Origin: Apteryx mantelli | Lineage: Eukaryota > Chordata > Aves > Apterygiformes > Apterygidae | DNA length: 64,000 nucleotides | Direction: 5' to 3' | Assembly (NCBI RefSeq): GCF_036417845.1 | Contig: NW_027118693.1 | Span: 4,288,001 to 4,352,000 of the forward strand | Shown here: positions 23,721 through 36,217 of the stretch, piece by piece | Layout: the number at the start of each line of letters is the position of its first letter | Numbering within the stretch: position 1 is the first letter of the stretch | Program-made: the position numbers and the translations under genes | Notes under the pieces: generated by a model | What the model saw: the letters and a program-made list of their open reading frames with translations, nothing else | Told to the model about the DNA's origin: nothing | Database searches by the model: none

Positions 23721-26700
23721 ATGGTGGCAATACTTAATCCGTTGGCATAATATGTAATTTGTTGGCACTGGTGGCTCTTAACTGGGCTCTCTACCATTGG
23801 ACTTTTATAATTGATTCTTTAAGAGCAATTGGATTTCTTTGGAGAGGTTAGGCATAAACTCTAAATGTTTTAATGTAAAATTCTACTGCCCCTCTGCTTT
23901 ACAGTAGGCTATTCAGAAAGAACCCCCCCCCAACAGAAAATGTATAAATAGAGGCAAGGATGGAGTTTCTTTGCCTTCCTTTAACCTAGGACATGGGTTC
24001 TGTTGAATTTATCTTTAGGTAAACTGAGGCATCAATACCTTTGCGTGCTTGAAAAACTTCTGCCAATACTGAGCTTTTATAGTAGTAGTAAAAAGCCATT
24101 TCTTAAGAATTTTTAAAATGCAGACTATATGTAGATTCAAGGTGGAGGGAATTCCTTGCCATAGTTAAAGGCTTAGTGACTTGTGTGATCAAAGGAAAGT
24201 ATACTCAAAAAGGGTCCTGGTTTAAAAAGGTGGTTTGGGGTTTTGTCATCTTTGAGTGTTTCCTGTACATGTGACCTTGATTAGTGTATAAGCAGGAGAG
24301 GGTTATCTGTTAGAAGTCAATTGTAATCTTTTGCTTGAAAGACCAGGTGTTTCCCTTTATGGGCACAATATCTGAAGATTTAAGAGTGAGCTGTGTATAT
24401 TCTCTATCATCAGCAAAACTCAATTCACAGCATGATGAAATAGAACTTTAAATTCTTCTCTTTCAATAAGGTTAAAAGTACTGCAAATAAGGAAACCAAA
24501 ACCTTCAAGTGTTTTGCTGCTTTCTTCATTGACATTCTCTTCTAACAGCAGTAGGTTAGCTTTGCTAGTTGGTATTTAAGTAATATCTGGAAATGCAGAA
24601 TACCTTTCTCTTCCTCCCACCTTTACCCTTTCTCCTCAGCTATTGCCGGCCAATTCTGGGAGACAAAATCCAATAACTTGCAACTTTTTAAGAAGGCATG
24701 AAAGGCTTTGCTATCAAGTCCTGCTTGTCTATCTGGAGATAGATCAGATCCATGGACTAGTGGACTGAGTTTAGTGAACTGTTAAAGATATGAAGTGGAA
24801 ATGGGAGGAGGCAGAGGGACTGTGGGGAAGCAGCAAAAGTTTGTGGAGAAGCTGCAAGGCTTTAGATAGCAGGACAGCATGAGTCATGATATTTGATGAT
24901 GTCATTTGAAGGAACTGCAAGAAAGGCTTCAGGTAGAGCCTCAAAGATGTCAATGTTTGAGGTAGTGCTACTTGGGCTGAAGGGCTTTGAACTCTTTGAG
25001 GAGGCCTGCGTTAATTGTTATATCCTAAATCCGTTTTTTTCTCATCCTCTTTGGAAAGATAAGGTGGAACCTTTGCACCTTGGCTCCTGGACATCAGAGA
25101 GCGACATTGCTTCCCCCATCCTGAGGAAATGGAGGACTGTTTCCAGGGCCAGCACTGACCCCTGACCTGGGGGCTTAGCCCTCAACTACTGGAGCCTTCT
25201 GTGAGAAAAGGGACCCGCTTTGATGCCAGAAACTCTTGACATGCTGGAATTTCAGTATTCAGTTTTAGAAGGGATTTACCAACAGTATCCAAGTTAAGCA
25301 CTTGCAAAGCCTTTGATGGTAAATGCATCCAGTTAGGGTTTTTGTTTCCATATTCAGGAAGACATCACCAGCTGGAGAGTAACCTGTTTCATCTTTTAAA
25401 CACCTTCCTTTAAGGCCAACTCTCAGAAGCCTGGAAAGTGAAGGCTGTACTCCTCCTGAAGTCTGCTGATGGAAATGGAGGTAGTTGTCTTCCTAAAGTC
25501 GCTGAAACACAAGATAGGATTTAGCTTTGTAATTTTTCAAGCTTTGGCCTTCATGAAGCAAGAGCTGACACTGTAGTTAAGGCGTTAAAATGTTCAGTCG
25601 ATTTCTCTGCTGAACAATGTAACACCTCTACTTTGCAGTGGCAGACTGTGGGAAGGTATGCTTTTAGTGAACCCATCTTGATTGCCTTTTACATTGCACT
25701 CATTGCATACACTGGGCGCAGGATATAAATAGCCATCTCAAAGTCACCGGAATGATTCTCCTAGGCAAACTTACACTTACAGATCTGTCTAATAAGCCTG
25801 TGTGTGTGAGAACGTGGGGAAGACTGGGTCCAAGTGAATCTCTTGCCTCAGAAAACAGTTGAGACAGATGTTTCCAGTCTTGTTTTCTGCCTAAGCTAAT
25901 TACAAGAGCTTCAGGTAGGGTGCCCTCATGATAACGGTATCCAGTTGCTTGGGAAAGCACAGCATTCAGGTGCTTCAAGGACACATAAATGAAAATGAAA
26001 CTGGAAAAGGAAAATTAAATGCAACTTGAAAATGTACATATCCATCCATCTGAAGTTGCAAGCAAAAAACCTAGTGCATATGCTGGACTGTTCTATAATA
26101 ATGTGGTAATGTGGCTTCCCAGGAGACTCCAACAGCCTCCCACCTTACGTGGACATGTGGAACATAAATGAGAGTTGGTGCTGTCCTCTGGGCTTACTGT
26201 GTGCTGGTGAAAAGGAAGTTTGTATGAGAATATTGAGCCATGTAGAATGGGCGGCTGTGTAACTAATAATTATGTATCTATGCAAACTAACACATGTAAA
26301 CACATGAAACAGGATGTAAAATGTCAACTGATGAAAACTGTATCAAGCAGATAGTACCTAGAGACAAAGTGTCAGAACACACCTACCAAGACAAACCAAT
26401 TACTTAATAATAGGGTATAATTTCTACTCTGATTAAATTACAGACCTAGCTACACAGACAGAAATGGACCTTAACCTCTGCATGACTTCAGAGCTACTGA
26501 GGTGTAAGGTCACTCCTAAGAAGCCTCACAGCTCAATTCATGTGGGGGTGTGCTTGAGAAAAGAAGACAAGCCCTTCAGCAAGGCGGATGAGCCTGGGTG
26601 CACTGCTGCACCCCTGGAACTGCTGAGTTTTCAGGTGAGGATGAGCTTGTGCCCAAGTCAGTCTGGAGCACAAGCAGCATGACATAGACAGAAAAGCTGA

Positions 26701-28190
26701 GGGCAGGCACTATCCTATTCACCTGGTTATGAATCGTAATTTCAAAGTTCATTTTCTAAGAGGTGACAACTTTCAGCTTTCAACCTGTCTGAAGGGCTCC
26801 CCAGCTCACAGCCTGCTGTCTCATTTCCAGAGGCTCCTTCAGACCAGCTTACTTGCTTGGGAAGAGCACAAGCCATTGCCTGCAGGTGGTACCTCAAGCA
26901 CGTAAGCAGACAAGCCTCTACCTCATGAACAAAGTGGCAAGCATCCTTTCACAGGATGCATATCTCTGTGCGTCTGATCAGATGATCAACACTCACGCAG
27001 TTCTGGTCCCCAGGTGGAAAGCACTAGCAGTGTATGTGGGCACTCACTAGACATTATTGGTAGGTGACCACAGAGGGAGCCATCACATAACCCAAATGGA
27101 GATAATCCCTTTATGTGACAGATGAGCATCCAACCACGTAACAGGTCTTTCCATACTTTCATGGCTCTCAAATGCTTCTGCTGAAGGTCCAGCTGCTGTA
27201 ATACAAGGATGCCAAGCAACAACATAGATTTCCTGCCTACAAGTAAAAAGGAACAAAACAGCACTAGGTCTATTTGTGCTTTATCCTTCTCATTAAGAAA
27301 AAGAGACAGATGTAGAAATAGAAGTGTTCTGAGAGTGGAAATGCTTTTAGTGCCTACAGTGCAGCATTACAGGCTGTGGGATTGGTTATGTTTGGTAAAT
27401 GTACCCAGCTAAAGGAGATGTTGTGTTAATCAACAAGTGTATTATAACTGTTCCTCTTCAGTACAACGAGAGAAAAGAAACACATTTCTTGCCACAAATA
27501 AACTTTGGTTTCATTGCAACATTATAAAAAAAAAGGCTAGAAAAAGTGCATGACCTGCAGTCAGGCTGATGTAGAGCCATCTCCTGGGAGCTACAGAGTC
27601 TTACAAGACGATGAGAACCACAGTCTGAATCGCACTAAGACTGGCAGGAGTCCTTGCCGTGGAGAGAGGTTTATGAGCAGCATCCTCCAGCTCTCTGAGC
27701 TGCCAGCAACATCCTGACTTTTCATTTGGAGTGGAAAATATCATCATGCACAACATCCTTATTTGATGTCATTCAATCAGAAAGAAACATGGATATTAAG
27801 GCAGAAATAACAGGAAGCACATTAAAACCAGGCCACCTCCTTACCGTGAATTCCACCTACCTCACTTGAGTCAATTAATCCTATGAGATTAAAGAGGGAA
27901 AAAGATACCTGCGTGTATCTTTCTTCAGGGGATGTGGTGCTAAAACCCAGAGCTGACAGGCCCAGGGTATGAGCTGCAAGCTTTTCCCGAGCACGTATTC
28001 CTGCAAGCTCCAAGGGAGACCTTTGCCTGTATCCTGGCTCTCCAGATATTTTGTACCCTGGCCTGTACTATGGTGGCTGGCAAGAAGCATTTCTAGAAGA
28101 ATATTTATCAAGCAAGAATTTTAAAAATAAAGTGACCAAGAAAGACAAAAATGTTAACGGTCTTCTCTTTTCTTCCCCCTCGCCACCACT

Positions 28191-28215
28191 TGTTGTTGTT
28201 GTTGTTGTTGTTGTT
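28191..28215. repeat. (GTT)n microsatellite
   Basis: About eight uninterrupted TTG/GTT triplets. The leucine-rich and valine-rich ORFs across it are artefacts of the repeat. Confidence 0.95.
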
Positions 28216-29578
28216 AATACTCTCCATCCTCCAGCAAGGAATAAGCTGTTCAGTGATCAGCACGACTACCAAAGCCTGTTTCCTTGCTGGCTCGTACTAT
28301 ACCTCCCCTAAGCAATGCTGCCGCTCCCCACCATGTCTGCTGGTCCCCACCATGTTGGCTGGGCAAGTGATGGTTCTCCCATCACACATGGGCACTGGCC
28401 AGCCAAATGCACGCAGGGCAAGTGGTCAGTTAGCTGATATGGGGGAGAATTACAGCCTTCTCTCTCAGCACACACCCGACAGGTTCTCTTCACCACCCAG
28501 ACACTAATTTTCATGATGCCAGGACTTCAAAAACATTTCGATCTCTACATTTGTCATGTTCAGCTGGAATTGGTCAACAGTTATCAAAGAAGGTGGGAAG
28601 GGAGAAATGAGCAGAATAACATTTTTAGAAAAAGAAGGGCATTGAAACACAGGAGCTGCATCTAAAGAACTGCAGATTGGATGGGTGAAGTTACAGCATT
28701 ACCATAAGTGCATGTAAGATACTTATTTTGTTCAGCCATTCCACTGGTTTCATCTTTCCTTGCGTGTTGATTACTAATACAGACTGCAAATAAACTTTCT
28801 AGCTCTCCTGCTTTAGTATTAGGAAATACATTTGTGGACAGCATTTCTTTTTGCCACCACAGCACTGCAGTACCTTTATCGGCTCAAGTCAAAGTTACTA
28901 GCGCCATAACTGAGTTCAGTAGGTCAGAGGCTTTCCTGACCAGCACAGTAACGGAACTGGAGAGAAATGATTGACCCAACTGGGACAACCCAATCTCACT
29001 TTTCAGCTGAGGGTTTAAATGACTTCCACATTGAAATATCAAAAAGTTTACATAAATTTAGAGGCTTAAAGGTAACGAATGCTGACATTGTTTCAAGTTT
29101 TTTCTTATGCTCTTTTAACAAACTCTTTCTCAATTTTGTTCCCGCTACATAATTCATTGCTGTTTTAACAATCCTAGAAAGGCAGAGATGGCAACACAAA
29201 CTCTTTTTTTTTTTTTTTAATCTAAAAGGATAGACAACACATTTCTTTGGTCTTGAGTCACTGAACGAATACTATGGATTAAATCAACGTGTCCTCATAG
29301 TCCCTAAGTAGTCCATATCCCTCACTTGCACTAGTCCACCTTCTCAATTAGTGCTGAAATACATTCTCTTGCTTTTCTTGATTTAATGGGAGCACACTAT
29401 ATTCTGAAGTCTTCATCCTACCACATAGCAAAAGAGACTGTACAAGTCTCTGCAAAGCTCTCCTAAATATCATGATTTGCCTCAGTAGATTTCTCCAGTG
29501 CTGAAAACGCCTGTTCTCCTAAGAATAAAAGTAGATGATGATCAGGAATGCATTCTGTAGTTCCTAAACACCTGCACA

Positions 29579-29667
29579 ATATATATAATATATATGTGTA
29601 TATACATATGTGTGTGTGTGTGTATATTTATATATACATCTATATACACATGTGTATATATACATAT
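29579..29667. repeat. TA/TG-rich compound microsatellite
   Basis: Alternating ATATAT, GTGTGT and ACATAT runs over about 90 bp, largely alternating purine-pyrimidine and self-complementary in places. Confidence 0.9.
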
Positions 29668-29989
29668 TTCATGACAGAGCACCTGTGTAGAAGAACAGAG
29701 TCACCACACAACTGCATGACCTGTGTTTTCATAGGTCTTTTGTACAGGCTGATAAATACTTGTTTTTAAATGCAACAGCAGGCTCTTTCTTTTGGCGTGC
29801 AAAATATCCCAGACAAAGCAACCAAATCCCTGCTTGTGTGAACTCGATGATGAGTCCGTTCAGTGGACTCCAGGCACCCTGCTGGATCCACAGCAGCGGG
29901 AGCCCGGCACAAGCCCCCTGCCCAGCACAGCCGGGGGCAGCTCAGGCCTCCCTGGAGAGCCCCAGCCCAGCAGGGACCAGCTATGCAAG

Positions 29990-30665
29990 GCCAGCGCCTT
30001 TCTGGCCTGTTGTCTTCAGAGACAGCAGCGTCCTCACAAGCCATTTCACAGCCCTGTTGCTGCTGCTCAGCTGCTCAGGCCAAAGTGACCTCACAGCTGC
30101 TTTGCTGGCGCTGCTCCTGCTGCTGGCCGATCCGGTGCACAGGCAGCAGTGACCTCACAGTCTGCACTGAAGCCATCAACCTGCTTCTGGCCTGTCAGCA
30201 GCAGAGACAGAGGGGACTTTACAAGAAACCACAGCAACCGAGAGCCTGCTGATGGCAGACAGTCTACAGAGAAGGAAGTGACCTCACAATCAGCATCAGA
30301 ACCATGTGCCTGCTGCTGGCCTATCAGGTACTGAGGCAGCAGTGACCTCACAATCAACATCCCAGCATTAAGCCTGTTTCTGGCCTATCAGCAGCAGAGA
30401 CTGAAGTGACATCAGAAGAACCTACATGAGCCAAGGGCCCCCTGTTGACCTATCAGCTCCAGGGAATAAGTGACCTCACAGTCAGCATTGAAGCCATGTG
30501 CCTGCTGCTGGCCTATCAGGTGCTGAGGCAGCAGTGACCTTACAGGCCCATAGCTGAGCATGCGCCTAGCACTGGCCTATCATTTCCTCAGGCAGAAGGG
30601 ACCCCACAAGCACAAACGCCAGTCATCTCCCTGCTGCTGGTCTGCCATGTTCTCACACACAAGTG
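29990..30665 (-). repeat. Old inverted array of the same satellite family, 64-bp period
   Basis: On the minus strand the units read CTGTGAGGTCACTGCTGCCT, CAGCACCTGATAGGCCAGCA, GCAGGCACATGGCTTCAATG, CTGA. The core TGTGAGGTCACT...CTCAG..CCTGATAGGCCAG matches the 65-bp satellite; the rest differs. On the plus strand the motif GTGACCTCACA or a degenerate form starts at 30085, 30149, 30213, 30278, 30342, 30406, 30470, 30534 and 30598, a spacing of 64 bp (once 65). About ten units, strongly diverged from one another, so this is an old array that has not been homogenised. Its orientation is opposite to the 1-19982 array. Confidence 0.85.
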
Positions 30666-32639
30666 TCCCTGTCATTGGCTCCCAGGAACATGGGAAAGGC
30701 TGTTCTCTGGCATTTGCTTGTTTCTGCAGTGGCTTCCCAGCAGCTGGGAGAGGCCTAGGAGGTTGCAGGGCCCTGGCCCCAGGCCTGTGCCAGCACCTTC
30801 ACCTCGTGAGTCACGGAACCTGTCCCACCTCCCCTCAGTCCTCTCGGCAGCCAGCGCCTCTCCAACAGGGTACCAAGAACCTGAGGTCTCCTTGCCCACC
30901 CAGAGGGCATGGTGCTGATGGACTCCCATAAGCACTGCCAGCTGCTTGTCCCCAAGCGCCTGGCCTGGGAAGCATTTATGGGAGGGGGCTGGTCAGTTAT
31001 CACAGCCACAGGCAATGCAGTTCCATGAGGATCCCTCCAGGCCTGTTCTTCCAGCACTTCCTCGAATGACATGCTTGGGAAGATCAGGAAGGGCCAGGTC
31101 CCCACCTGTGCCTGTCCAGCTGGCAGTGGGGAGAATCTGGCCACTGTTGCCATAGCTCTGCCACTCCATGTGTCCAGGCTGGCTGCAGCCAGTGAGCCCC
31201 TTCGTCCCCACAGCCTGGGACAGAAAAGGAGACAATTGCAGAGAAAGCCACGCAGCCAGCGGGCACTGGCCCCAGGGCCTCTTTTCCTCCCTGAGCCCAG
31301 GGCAGGTGGTGGTGAGCAGAGGCATTTCTGTGCCTGCCCTGAGCTGGCACCCTCCCACCTGCAGTCCATTTTCCTGGACTGGAGAATAGTGTGGACACAT
31401 GGACAGTTACACTGCAGAGCTGGTCACTTGGGGACTTGGTTTAGTTCAACAGAATGAAATCTGAGTGTAGCATCAGGACTGGCAGGCACTGGTGCCTTCC
31501 CAGCCGGTCCGGGAGCTGAAACTTCTCCCCAGTGCTAAGGAGCTAAAGAGAAAGTTTTAGGTGCAGGGAGAAAGGCAGAGAAATACAGTGGGGCTCGTTC
31601 AGGCCAGATGTTATGGGATCTGCTTCTGGGGGCATTTCAATGGTGGCTGTGATGTGACTCGGGTCACTTGTGAGTCACACATTGGAGTCATCTTGTAGTC
31701 TTCAGCCACCCAGGACTTCAAGATCCCAGACTGAAAGCTTTGTTTGAGTGCCCAGCAAATCCCCCTTGGCTCAAATCCTGCTGCTCTCCATTCCAGGAGT
31801 GTCAGGAAAAAAAAAAAAAACCCTCCTTCCACCAAGTGCTGCTGGTCACGGAAGAAACAGCCTTTCCAGAGAGGGGGTAAAATCCACCTGTATTTGGAAA
31901 TATTTACTGGTGAGACTCCTGGCCTGCATTCGCCCTCTTCTGATTTGTTTCTACTTTCTTCCTCCACCTTTCCCACAGAAATTTATTTGACACTGTGTGG
32001 TGTTTCTTCAGCCCATGTTAGGAGCAATCAGAGGAGAACGTATCCAGCCCTGTGGCTCAAGGATTGGGATCCTTGGCACCTCGGGTCCAGGCCTTTCCTG
32101 TGAGCTTTCACACGCACACACTTACTTTTTCAGTGGGCTCCCCAGGCTGTCCAGATTATCGGCATGTTGTTTCCCTGAACTCAGGTCTTTCTCCACAGTT
32201 CTGATCTACTATGCAAGGGAAAAATGAGAGTGCATTGTAGACTGAGGAGCGACCACAAGAAGCATCACTGGAAGCACAGAAGGCATTAAGTAGTTTATAG
32301 TCACCCGCAGGACATTCAGCCTCATCTTTTCTCTTTCAAACCAAACTCAGGCTTCATCCCACAGCCACCGGAGCCAATGGAAACAGGGGTTTTGACTCCC
32401 CCTCCCCCCCCCCCCCCCAAAAAAATTGGTGTGCTTGAGCATTTGTTCTAAGGCTTTAATTGAAAAGTTAGACTTGCAAAAACATGTTCTGTCACCAGCA
32501 ATGATAATCCTGTCCATGCTGTTAGAGGCAGAGTAAATAAGAAGTTGCTTTGGAGGTCTCACCCCTGGGCAAGTCTGAGTACATCTGGCTCCAGCCACTT
32601 GGCAACAGGCTGAAATGCCTTTTTTCTGATTGTTTTAAA
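30666..32639. other. GC-rich non-coding stretch
   Basis: Overlapping open frames on both strands (longest about 200 codons on minus at 30755-31369) follow from GC richness. None shows a protein motif I recognise. Contains an A14 run near 31806 and a C-run followed by an A-run at 32398-32426. Confidence 0.5.
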
Positions 32640-32975
32640 ATGTTTCCAGTACCTGGGCACTCTGTTGATCATACCACTCTCTCCAAGATTGGTAGTCATG
32701 GAAGAGCATGTCAAAGGCCTTCCTAAATCCAAGGTATACAGCATGCACTGCACTCCCCTTGTCCCCACAGCCAGTCATCCCATCACAGAAAGCAGTCAGG
32801 TTGGTCAGGCACAATTTGCCTTCGATGACTTCACTCTGGCTGTTCCCAATCCCTTCATGTGACTGGAACCAGCTTCCAGGAAGATTTTCTTTCCAGGCAT
32901 TGAGGTGACGCTGATCAGCCCATCACTCCCCAGATCCTCTTTTCTCTCCTTCTTGAAGATGGATGCAATGTTTGC
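32640..32975 (-). mobile_element. CR1 LINE relic, reverse transcriptase N-terminal part
   Basis: Minus-strand translation resembles the start of the CR1 ORF2 reverse transcriptase: a segment reading ANIASIFKKERKEDLG (family IFKKG..EDPGNYRP), then CALTNLTAFCDGMTG (family SCLTNL.AFYD..T), then VYLGFRKAFDMLFHD (family VYLDFSKAFDTV.HD). It is broken by a frame change near 32805 and has lost the NYRPVSLTS core, so it is an old copy. Only this portion is present; endonuclease and FADD regions are not seen next to it. Confidence 0.72.
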
Positions 32976-35281
32976 GAGGGAGGTGGGGATGCTGGTGGGC
33001 CAGGCAACAGCTATGGTGCTGTGCCAGCTCCTGCTGCACCGCTGGTCCCTGCAGTGTGGGGAGAGGGGCGGGGGACAAGGCAGCACGGGGGTGGCAGCAG
33101 GTCGGCAGGGGCAGGGGGCAGTAGGGGCTGCAGTGAGGGGTCGTGGCCGGCGTTTCTGCAGTGCAGCAGCTGTCGTGTTCACCTCACATGCAAAAGTCCT
33201 GCACTGACCCCAGGCAGAAACAGGCCATTTCCCTGGAGCCTGTGCCACCCTCCCAGCAGGACAAGGACATATGAGGAGGGCGCTCTGCCTGTCCTGGTGC
33301 TCAGGGCAGCTCCCCGAGACTGGCACAGCTTTGCTTGAGGGACCTCTTTCTCCTTGGCCTCTGCTTTGGCATGGCTGGCGCAAGGACAAGAGCTTGTCAG
33401 GCAGGGTTGGGAGAGCTCTTGTGGGATTTTCTCTTTTGCAGTGGATCAGTGAGGAGCATTGTGGCTCCCATCTGCGTCCCGTCCTGTGCCCGCTCAACCT
33501 TCCTGCCCCACATATGGCCCATGGCCTGACTGGGTAGGCACCGCATAGGACAAGGTGCATTCTGGGTTGGGGAAATGTCCCCCCAGCACAGTCCCCATGA
33601 TGGGGCCCTCGGTGCCCCATCCCTCCACAGCCCTCCTGCTCTGGCAGCCTCCCCCAGCACCCGGTGCCTGCCCAGCCCCGGCCGTATCCCAGGCAGGGGG
33701 AGCACACTACCATCCTCTGGGGTCTGCTGGGGTCTGGGTCGGGAGAGAGGTCGGGCAGGGCTGGCTGTTCCCCTCGATACAGGCCCTGAGCCCAGCAGGA
33801 CACAGCTGGCCATGCAGCAAAACTCACCATAAACCTGGGGTGCGTAGCCAGTGCTGGAAATGGCCAATGTGAGAAGCTGGTCTGTGAGGAATGTCCTGGG
33901 GCACCTTCCCAGCCGGTCCACACAACCAAAGGCACAGACTGGGCTCCTCTCTTCTGTGCCTGGCATGTCTTGGTTCCCCTCCACAAGACCTGGCTCTGCA
34001 CCACAAACTCACTGGTGTGTGTCCTCACCCTGCCTGTTCACACAGCTTAGCTAATATTGGCATTTTCCTCTCCTGGGCACTTTCCAGCCCAGAACAGCCC
34101 CTCCCTGGCTCTCCCCACCTCCCCTGCCCTCTGCCCAGCCCACCCAGCACAGCACCGCAGCAGTGCCCAATGCAGGGTGCTGCAGAGCTCTGGGCACTCG
34201 CACCATAACCCAAGCCGCACTGTGGGCACAGCAGCTCCAGGGTGCGGGGATGTGTGTCAGCTGCCCCATCAGCCTCCAAGCTGGAACTGGCCCCAGTGGC
34301 ACAAGGAGACAGAGGACAGTGACACTCTCTGCCCCTTGGTCTTGCGTCCAGGAGATTCCCTACCCCCAGACTGCCTGCAGCCCCCCGTGCCACTTGTCTC
34401 TCCAGGACAGCACAAGAGTCGCTGCCCCGGGGCTCCTCAGGCAGCTCCTGCTGCCCCAGGGACACAGCAGCCTGCCCTTAGTTGACATGCAGAGAAACAG
34501 ATTTATGTTTCTGCTTTTTCCTCCTTGGAAGCACACAACTGCTCCTTTCCTCTTCTCCAGGGATGTCCCTGCTCCCTGGAGAGCCATTCCCCATGGTGAG
34601 TGCATCAGTGCTGGCCTGCCGGCCGTTCCTGGACCCTCCCCTGTGCTTCCCAGGGGGCCCTGAACTGTGGTGCTGCTCTGCAGAGCGAGCAGGCTGTGGG
34701 GCCCCAGGGCCCTGAGGTGACTCCCCACTGGCCATAGTGGTCGGGGTGGGGAGCAGACCCAGCTGGATGAGCATCATTGCACATGACAAGCCCCTAGCAA
34801 GGGGTTTGTGGCTGTGGATGATGCTCTGAGCAATCACAGGGCATTTCAAATGGCTCAGGCTGTGTTCGGGTGTGTTCCTAGATCCAGACCACGGTTTTTG
34901 TGAGAGCTGAATCCAGCCCTCATTCCCTAACACATCACTCCATGAGCTCATTGCTTTGAGCCCACAGAGAGCTCTGGAAAAGGCCCTTTCAGGGTGGAAG
35001 TCCTTGAGCGCATTCCTGGCTCCAGCTTTGGAAGGAGAAACCATCTTTCAAGCACAGCATTGAGGAAATCCCCTTTTATTAGAGAGATGCCAGCTCTGAC
35101 ACAGTGATAGAAACATTCACAGAAGGCCTCTGGGTCAGAAAGATAGGGTTAACACCTCTGGAGAAGTGGGATGAAATCAAATGCCTCTGCACAAACATCA
35201 TCATTATCACAGCGAGAATGTCCAAAGCACAGGTGCTATCTGAGAGAAATTAAAAATTGCTTGTGAAGAGGGATGGGCAGC
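32976..35281. other. GC-rich stretch without a supported gene
   Basis: Holds a 407-codon minus-strand open frame (32805-34028) whose C-terminal part is the CR1 relic and whose remainder is proline-, glycine- and arginine-rich with no motif. Long frames on the opposite strand overlap it, so it is most likely chance. G-rich runs at 33057-33120 (GGGGAGAGGGGCGGGGG and neighbours) could form G-quadruplexes. Confidence 0.5.
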
Positions 35282-36217
35282 TTATTGATGCTGATCTTTT
35301 ACCAAATGAATCAGTTCCTTCAGCACCTCCTTGAGCTCCTTGTTCCTCATGCTGTAGCTGAGAGGGTTCAGTGCTGGAGACACCACTGCATAAAGAAAAG
35401 CCACCACCAGATCCAGAGCTGGGGGGGGAGATGGAGGGGGGCTTCAGGTAGGCAAACGTGCCCATGCTGATGAACAAGGAGACCACGGCCAGGTGAGGGA
35501 GGCACGTGGAAAAGGCTTTGTGCCGGCCCTGCTCAGAGGGGATCCTCAGCACAGCAGTGAAGATCTGCACGTAGGACAGCACAATGAAAATGAAACATCC
35601 CAAAGCCAAACAAATACTAAGCACAAGAATCACAGCTTTTCTGAGGTAGGAGTCTGAGCAGGAGAGTTTGAGGATCTGAAGAATTTCACAGAAGAACTGC
35701 CCCAGGGCATTGCCTTGGCAGAATGTTACTGAAAATGTGTTAGCGGTGTGAAGCACTGCATTGAGAAAACCGCTGCCCAGGCAGCTGCTGCCATTTTGAC
35801 ACAAGCTCTGGTGTCCATGAGTGTGCTGTAGTGCAGGGGTTTGCAGATGACAACAAAGCGATCATAGGCCATGACAGTGAGAAGAGAATACTCAGCCAAA
35901 ATGAAAAAGGCAAGAAAAAAGACCTGGGCAGCACATCCTGAGTAGAAAATGGCCCTGGCGTTGCTCAGGGAATTGGCCATGGATTTGGGGACGGTGGTGG
36001 AGATGGTGCCAAGGTCGAGGAGGGAGAGGTTGAGGAGGAAGAAGTACATGGGGGTGTGGAGGCGGTGGTTGCAGGCAATGGCTGTGATGATTAGGCCATT
36101 GCCCAGGAGGGCAGCCAGGTAGATGCCCAGGAAGAGCGAGAAGTGCAAGAGCTGCAGCTTGCGCGTTTCTGTGAACACCAGGAGGAGGAACTCATTGAGG
36201 GAGCTTCTGTTGGACAT
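35282..36217 (-). pseudogene. OR14-like olfactory receptor pseudogene
   Basis: A single-exon-type class II odorant receptor G-protein-coupled receptor of the OR14-like clade expanded in birds. The start ATG is at 36217 (MSNRSSLNEFLLLVF). Visible landmarks in order: TM1 LLGNGLIITAIAC, LHTPMYFFLLNLSLLDL, MAYDRFVVICKPLHY (DRF in place of DRY), then after a frame change GSGFLNAVLHTANTFS, FFCEILQILKLSCSDS, KAFSTCLPHLAVVS and LKPPSIS. Two single-base lesions break it: a one-base deletion near 35777 in TM4 (TGGGC where TGGGGC is expected), and one extra base in the G8 run at 35421-35428. Read through both, it would reach a TAA at 35282-35284 with a near-normal length of about 311 residues. An acceptor-like site (pyrimidine tract then ACAG) ends at 36241, 23 nt upstream of the ATG, as for avian receptors with a 5' UTR intron. 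The G8 lesion could be a sequencing error; the other looks real. Confidence 0.9.

Larger units (their letters stand above)
23721..29989. other. AT-rich non-coding stretch
   Basis: No ORF with recognisable protein features. It may include the 3' UTR of the unnamed gene. A possible extra or alternative terminal exon lies at 25059-25164: a pyrimidine-rich acceptor before ATAAGGTGGA opens a frame reading DKVEPLHLGSWTSE and on to a TGA. A TATA-like TATAAATAG is at 23943. Homopolymers, a GTT microsatellite and a TA/TG microsatellite are present. Confidence 0.6.

Noticed and set aside
28151-28507. 118-codon frame with a poly-leucine start resembling a signal peptide
   Set aside because: The leucine run is the translation of a GTT microsatellite; nothing downstream looks like a protein family.
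30755-31369. 204-codon minus-strand open frame
   Set aside because: GC-rich, overlapped by long frames in other phases and on the other strand, no motif.
31650-31680. Possible extra satellite relic (GATGTGACTCGGGTCACTTG)
   Set aside because: Only about 20 bases resemble the core, with no GATAGGCC box and no periodicity.
32805-34028. 407-codon minus-strand open frame
   Set aside because: It lies in GC-rich DNA with competing long frames on the other strand, has no recognisable domain, and its C-terminal 56 codons are a CR1 relic.
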